Of a DNA stretch of 17,047 nucleotides, positions 13,168 through 17,047 are shown in pieces. Position 1 is the stretch's first letter. Each line of letters starts with the position of its first letter. Location: contig AWGX01000681.1 in NCBI GenBank assembly GCA_000495415.1, forward strand, positions 1 through 17,047, in the 5' to 3' direction. Position numbers and translations under genes: made by a program. The DNA is from Smithella sp. ME-1. Its GTDB lineage: Bacteria; Desulfobacterota; Syntrophia; Syntrophales; Smithellaceae. The notes below the pieces were generated by a model. It worked only from the letters and a program-made list of their open reading frames with translations, searched no databases and was not told the origin of the DNA.

Positions 13168-14760
13168 ATGAATAAAACAAAAAACTCGGAAAATTCCAAA
13201 GTCGTCAAAGCTGCCGGTATTGTCGGTGTGGCCACAATGATCAGCCGCGTATTCGGGCTTGTGCGCGATATGGTGATTGCCGCCTTTTTTGGCGCCAGTT
13301 GGATGACCGACGCATTTTGGATAGCCTTTCGTATCCCGAATATGCTCAGACGGCTTTTGGGTGAAGGGTCTCTTACAATTTCCTTTGTGCCTGTATTTAC
13401 CGAGTATCTGGAAAAAAAATCAGGAAAAGAAGCAATTGAACTGGCTCAAAATGTTTTTACCATTCTCTCTATTATTCTGGCATTTCTTTCAGTTTTGGGA
13501 ATTCTTATTTCACCGATCATCGTCGGAATTTTTGCGCCCGGTTTTATTGCCGATCCTCACAAGTTCAGTCTCACTGTTTTTTTAAATCAGATGATGTTCC
13601 CGTACATATTTTTCATCTCTCTGGTGGCTTTATGCATGGGTATCCTGAATTCGTTTAGACATTTTACAGCGCCGGCCTTATCTCCGGTGATGTTAAACAT
13701 TGCAATGATTGCGGCCGCGTTTTTCCTGCGGCCTTTCTTTGCCGAACCAATTACTGCTTTGGCCGTGGGTGTGCTGATTGGTGGAGTTCTTCAACTGGCA
13801 ATGCAATGGCCGTTTTTAATGAAGTATGGGTTTAAATTCAAATTTCGGTTCAATTTGCATCATCCGGGAATCAGACAGATCGGCCAGTTGATTCTTCCCG
13901 CTATCTTCAGCGCGGGCGTGAGCACCATTAATGTTCTTGTTACTGGAATGATCCTGGCCTCAATGCTTCCGAGCGGCTCCGTTACGTATCTTTTTTATGC
14001 CGATCGGATTATGGAACTGCCTCTGGGCATTTTTGCCATTGCCATAGGTACGGCAGCCCTGCCTAGCTTTTCCAAGCACGTTGCTGCAGGTCAAATGGAT
14101 GATTTAAAATCCAGTATATCTTTTTCTCTACGCCTGATACTTTTTTTGACAATTCCGGCGATGGTTGCCTTAATGGCACTGAACTTGCCGATTATTTCCG
14201 TTCTGTTTCAGCGCGGCGCTTTTGACGCAAGGGCGGCTCAATTAACCGGTCAGGCTTTATTCTGTTATTCTCTTGGTCTCTGGGCAGTTTCGGTTCTCCG
14301 CGTGTTTATTTCCTCTTTTTTTGCTCTTCAGGATTCCAAATGGCCGCTGAAAGCAGCCATTGTTGTGCTGATCGTTAACGTAGTGGCAAGTGTGGCATTG
14401 ATGAATCCTTTGAAACATAATGGAATTGCCCTAGGCCTCTCCATTTCTTCCATTGTTCACGTCTTGGTATTGGCATATGTCCTAAAAAATAAAATAGGAA
14501 AATATCTTGACCACACCTTTTTTGTATCAATTTCTAAAATTATTGTGTCCGCGCTGGTTATGATGGCGGCGATCTTTCTTTTTGATTTAATTAATCCCTG
14601 GAATACTTATGCCGCGTTTAAAATAAGATTATTTTATCTGATGACTTCCATTAGTATAGGTGCAGGCGTTTTCTTTATTTGTGCTTATCTTCTGAAAAGC
14701 CCGGAAATGCACGCTGTTGTCAATATGGTCAAAAGGAGATTAAGCCGACAAAATCATTGA
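13168..14760 (+). CDS. murJ: Lipid II flippase MurJ (MviN)
   Basis: Flips the lipid-linked peptidoglycan precursor across the inner membrane. The roughly 530-residue, highly hydrophobic chain has about 14 membrane segments and belongs to the MOP exporter superfamily. The N-terminal signature is clear: the ISRVFGLVRDMVIAAFFGA segment (about 26-44), then TDAFWIAFRIPNMLRRLLGEG (about 47-67), which carries conserved charged residues lining the cavity. A later TYLFYADRIMELPLGIFAIA block near residue 275 is also typical. GTG at 13165 and ATG at 13168 are adjacent in-frame starts; neither has a good ribosome site, and I chose the ATG. It sits between DUF167 and serS (76 bases downstream) on the same strand. 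Confidence 0.95.
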   Translation: MNKTKNSENSKVVKAAGIVGVATMISRVFGLVRDMVIAAFFGASWMTDAFWIAFRIPNMLRRLLGEGSLTISFVPVFTEYLEKKSGKEAIELAQNVFTILSIILAFLSVLGILISPIIVGIFAPGFIADPHKFSLTVFLNQMMFPYIFFISLVALCMGILNSFRHFTAPALSPVMLNIAMIAAAFFLRPFFAEPITALAVGVLIGGVLQLAMQWPFLMKYGFKFKFRFNLHHPGIRQIGQLILPAIFSAGVSTINVLVTGMILASMLPSGSVTYLFYADRIMELPLGIFAIAIGTAALPSFSKHVAAGQMDDLKSSISFSLRLILFLTIPAMVALMALNLPIISVLFQRGAFDARAAQLTGQALFCYSLGLWAVSVLRVFISSFFALQDSKWPLKAAIVVLIVNVVASVALMNPLKHNGIALGLSISSIVHVLVLAYVLKNKIGKYLDHTFFVSISKIIVSALVMMAAIFLFDLINPWNTYAAFKIRLFYLMTSISIGAGVFFICAYLLKSPEMHAVVNMVKRRLSRQNH

Positions 14761-14836
14761 CTTCAACATCCCAAAATGATAGGGAAATCCGTCTTTTGGC
14801 AGGTATTACAAATGCAAAGGACTGAAAAGGTAAAAT

Positions 14837-16111
14837 ATGTTAGATATTAAACATTTAAGGCAGAATATCGATTTTGTCCGCAAGAAAATGGATGAACGCG
14901 GCCAGAAAATAGATTTTGACCGGTTTCTTGCGTTGGATGCAAAAAGAAGGGATGTTTTGCAGTCTGTGGAAACTCTTCGCAATGAGCGCAATAGTGTTTC
15001 CAAGCAGGTCGGCGAGTTAAAGAAAAAGAAAGCTGATGCATCCGCGCTTATTGAAAAGATGAGTGAGGTATCGGCAAAAATAAAAGAATATGACGAAAAT
15101 CTGCGTGTCATTGAAGAAGAGCTTAACGCTTTTGTTATGATCGTACCGAATGTTCAGCATGAATCAGTGCCGCAGGGTAGCAGTTCCGAAGATAATACAA
15201 TTGTGCGTAGCTGGGGTGAAAAACCTGTATTTAACTTTAAACCCAAACAGCATTTTGATCTGGGGGAGAGCTTAAATATTCTGGATTTCGCGCGTGGAGC
15301 AAAAATTGCCGGAGCGCGTTTTACGGTATACCGCGGAGCGGGCGCTCAATTGGAAAGAGCTATTTTGAATTTTATGCTGGACTTGCATACGGAGAAGCAC
15401 GGTTACACGGAAGTGCTGACGCCGTTTATGGTCAATGCCGAAAGCATGACCGGCACGGGCCAACTGCCGAAATTCAAGGAAGACCTTTTTAAAATAGAAG
15501 GTATGGAGTATTACCTGATTCCGACGGCTGAAGTGCCGGTGACCAATATTTACAGGGAGGAAATTCTGGAAGAAGAAATGCTGCCGATACATCTGGTGGC
15601 TTACTCGCCCTGTTTTCGCGCAGAAGCGGGTTCTTATGGAAAGGATACGCGTGGATTAATCCGCCAGCATCAGTTCAATAAAGTGGAAATGGTGAAGTTC
15701 TCCAAGCCTGAAACTTCCTATGATGAACTGGAGAATCTGACCGCCAACGCCGAAGAAGTGCTAAAACGTCTTGGTATTCCTTTCCGGACCGTTTGTCTGT
15801 GCACGGCCGACCTTGGTTTCTCGTCGGCTAAGACATATGATGTGGAGGTATGGTTACCCGGACAAAATACGTATAGGGAAATTTCTTCGTGCAGTAACTT
15901 TGAAGATTTTCAGGCGCGCCGCGCTTCTATCAGGTTCCGCAGAAAAGAAAGCGGCAAAGTGGAATTTGTTCACACGTTAAACGGATCGGGTCTTGCGGTT
16001 GGCAGAACCGTTGTGGCGGTACTGGAGAATTATCAGCAGACTGATGGTAGTGTTATCATCCCGGAAGCATTGCGTCCTTATATGAGAGGTCTGGAGCGAA
16101 TAATTCCTTAA
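14837..16111 (+). CDS. serS: Seryl-tRNA synthetase
   Basis: A class II aminoacyl-tRNA synthetase charging tRNA-Ser (and tRNA-Sec where present) with serine. At 424 residues it is a standard bacterial SerRS. The N-terminal long coiled-coil arm (about 27-100, rich in Lys and Glu) grips the long variable arm of tRNA-Ser. The catalytic domain has the serine-binding TAE at 230-232. Motif 2 runs about 256-285 with R261 in [15 protein letters not shown], and motif 3 is [20 protein letters not shown] (381-400) with R390. AAAAGG lies upstream of the ATG at normal spacing. Two serine tRNA genes begin 25 bases after the stop, with no terminator between, so serS transcripts may run into them. Confidence 0.97.
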   Translation: MLDIKHLRQNIDFVRKKMDERGQKIDFDRFLALDAKRRDVLQSVETLRNERNSVSKQVGELKKKKADASALIEKMSEVSAKIKEYDENLRVIEEELNAFVMIVPNVQHESVPQGSSSEDNTIVRSWGEKPVFNFKPKQHFDLGESLNILDFARGAKIAGARFTVYRGAGAQLERAILNFMLDLHTEKHGYTEVLTPFMVNAESMTGTGQLPKFKEDLFKIEGMEYYLIPTAEVPVTNIYREEILEEEMLPIHLVAYSPCFRAEAGSYGKDTRGLIRQHQFNKVEMVKFSKPETSYDELENLTANAEEVLKRLGIPFRTVCLCTADLGFSSAKTYDVEVWLPGQNTYREISSCSNFEDFQARRASIRFRRKESGKVEFVHTLNGSGLAVGRTVVAVLENYQQTDGSVIIPEALRPYMRGLERIIP

Positions 16112-16136
16112 GGAGTTAAAAAAAAGTTTTATAAAT

Positions 16137-16222
16137 GGAGGGATGGCCGAGTGGTCGATGGCGGCGGTCTTGAAAACCGTTGACCGAAAGGTTCGCGGGT
16201 TCGAATCCTGCTCCCTCCGCCA
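16137..16222 (+). tRNA. tRNA-Ser (anticodon TGA)
   Basis: A class II tRNA of 86 bases including an encoded CCA. The acceptor GGAGGGA (16137-16143) pairs with TCCCTCC (16212-16218), with discriminator G. The anticodon loop CTTGAAA places TGA at 16171-16173. A long variable arm with a GACC/GGTT stem follows, then a T arm with the TTCGAAT loop. It reads UCA and other UCN codons by wobble. Confidence 0.97.
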
Positions 16223-16283
16223 GAAAATAATAACAAGCGGTGAAATTTGCCGCTGTGTTCTAAAGATAGATCGATAACAAAGC

Positions 16284-16378
16284 GGAGAGATGGCTGAGTG
16301 GTCGAAAGCGATCGCCTGCTAAGCGATTGTACGCCCTTTAAAGGTGTACCGCGGGTTCAAATCCCGCTCTCTCCGCCA
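16284..16378 (+). tRNA. tRNA-Ser (anticodon GCT)
   Basis: A class II tRNA of 95 bases with encoded CCA. The acceptor GGAGAGA (16284-16290) pairs with TCTCTCC (16368-16374), discriminator G. The anticodon stem ATCGC/GCGAT encloses CTGCTAA, giving GCT at 16318-16320, for AGC and AGU codons. The variable arm is long, as required for SerRS. It follows the first serine tRNA by 61 bases. Confidence 0.97.
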
Positions 16379-16448
16379 TTTTTTGAAAAATTGTGTTGAT
16401 TTAATTAATGTGCTATTGAAGCCACCGCAAGTTATATCAGCATATTCA

Positions 16449-16525
16449 GCGCCCATGGCTCAGCTGGATAGAGCGTCGGACTACGAATCCGGATGTCGGA
16501 GGTTCGAATCCTCCTGGGCGCGCCA
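16449..16525 (+). tRNA. tRNA-Arg (anticodon ACG)
   Basis: A 77-base tRNA with encoded CCA. The acceptor GCGCCCA (16449-16455) pairs with TGGGCGC (16515-16521), discriminator G. The anticodon loop CTACGAA gives ACG at 16483-16485; the first position is expected to be deaminated to inosine so that CGU, CGC and CGA are read. It lies 70 bases after the second serine tRNA and just before a terminator. Confidence 0.97.
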
Positions 16526-16533
16526 TTTATAAT

Positions 16534-16574
16534 AAGGGGTTAATAAATGCCAGTCATTTGTAACCCCTTTTTTT
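16534..16574 (+). terminator. Intrinsic terminator of the serS/tRNA transcript
   Basis: The outer stem AAGGGGTTA (16534-16542) pairs with TAACCCCTT (16561-16569), and an inner stem AAATG/CATTT extends it with a small internal loop. Five more T residues directly follow the stem, ending at 16574. It begins nine bases after the CCA end of tRNA-Arg, which fits the end of a tRNA or serS-tRNA operon. Confidence 0.9.
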
Positions 16575-16719
16575 CTTATATTTAAAATAAATATAAATGG
16601 AACATCCTGAAGTCACCATCCGAAACGATGTTTCCTTAATAGTTTATACTAATGTAAACAGTATGAAATTATATTACTGAGAATAGATTACGAATTAAGT
16701 AAGATATAGATAAATTAGT

Positions 16720-17047
16720 ATGAAAAATATAAGATTAAGAAAACAAATAACAAAGAAAAAATCTCTATTTCTTTACTTGCGTCGTGTTGCCGGTATCATT
16801 GCTTTTGTGACATTTCAAATACTCGTAGTGTTTGTACTGCTAGAACTAGCTCTGCGTGCACTGGATCCTTTTGGCATTTCGTATTATCCGGAAACTGCGC
16901 GTTATTTTGATACTCTTGTGCTGGAAGAACCAATTGGATACCGCAACCGTCCTTTTTTAAGCGGCACATTTTATGGTGTTCCGGTTTCAATCAATTCGCT
17001 GGGTATGCGTGATCGGAAAGTAGGTGTTGAGTGCCAAGACATCGTAG
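16720..17047 (+). CDS. N-terminal part of a membrane-anchored protein, probably SGNH-hydrolase type (cut by window edge)
   Basis: An open frame from ATG 16720 runs off the window with at least 109 codons. It starts with a strongly basic cytoplasmic tail (about residues 4-22, rich in Lys and Arg) and one membrane segment (about 24-47). An extracytoplasmic part follows with LRALDPFGISYY (45-56), a GYR segment (73-75) and INSLGMRD at 91-98. In anchored SGNH/GDSL-type hydrolases of this layout the INSLG-x-RD motif comes shortly before the G-D-S nucleophile block, which would lie just past the edge. No convincing ribosome site precedes the ATG, so the start is the least certain part. The 144 bases upstream are AT-rich; a TATACT at 16645-16650 has no good -35 partner. 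Confidence 0.7.
   Translation, partial: MKNIRLRKQITKKKSLFLYLRRVAGIIAFVTFQILVVFVLLELALRALDPFGISYYPETARYFDTLVLEEPIGYRNRPFLSGTFYGVPVSINSLGMRDRKVGVECQDIV

Noticed and set aside
16344..16532. A 62-codon open frame running across tRNA-Ser(GCT) and tRNA-Arg.
   Set aside because: It is an incidental reading through two tRNA genes, which are clear by their cloverleaf structure.
16449..16719. The tRNA-Arg 3' end as an integration site for a mobile island.
   Set aside because: No direct repeat of the tRNA end, integrase or recombination gene is visible in the window, and a terminator follows normally.

Overview
The window looks like a chromosomal segment of a Gram-negative bacterium of moderate-to-low GC, most likely a deltaproteobacterium (Desulfobacterota; a Syntrophus- or Smithella-like syntroph would fit). 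This is inferred from the gene set: a FecR / OmpA-lipoprotein / CHASE2 signalling cluster, a citramalate synthase (threonine-independent isoleucine route), an RNase E/G with an almost E. coli-like catalytic core, a DUF2845 protein, and a hydrolase-YggT-DUF167-MurJ-SerS row. No rRNA, phage gene, transposase or CRISPR array is visible.

Layout. 64-1056 (+): an unrecognised protein whose C-terminal third resembles a PD-(D/E)XK nuclease fold with altered catalytic positions. 1104-4373 (-): a three-gene signalling operon in the order FecR protein, OmpA-like lipoprotein, CHASE2/HD-GYP receptor, with an inverted repeat in its 5' leader. 4590-5573 (-): a cation diffusion facilitator. 5574-5842: a divergent control region with back-to-back promoters. 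On its plus side it holds a complete transcription attenuator: a 25-residue leader peptide with nine isoleucine codons, a competing antiterminator pairing, and a strong intrinsic terminator that abuts the ribosome-binding site of cimA. 5843-10082 (+): cimA, a YciO/Sua5-family protein and RNase G. 10098-11393 (-): proC and a DUF2845 exported protein. 11653-16111 (+): an alpha/beta hydrolase, YggT, DUF167, MurJ and seryl-tRNA synthetase, closely spaced. 16137-16525 (+): tRNA-Ser(TGA), tRNA-Ser(GCT) and tRNA-Arg(ACG), closed by a terminator. 16720 to the edge (+): the start of a membrane-anchored protein, probably of the SGNH-hydrolase type.

How the parts work together. The most informative element is the cimA leader. 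CimA makes citramalate, the first committed step of isoleucine synthesis from pyruvate and acetyl-CoA. The leader peptide reads all three isoleucine codons and no leucine codon, and it has only one, terminal, valine codon. The expected logic is classical attenuation: scarce Ile-tRNA stalls the ribosome on the isoleucine run, the antiterminator forms and cimA is read; ample Ile-tRNA lets the ribosome reach the leader stop codon, cover the antiterminator and allow termination. The FecR-OmpA-CHASE2/HD-GYP operon probably links an envelope signal to cyclic-di-GMP breakdown. The serS gene followed at once by two serine tRNA genes places the charging enzyme beside two of its substrates.
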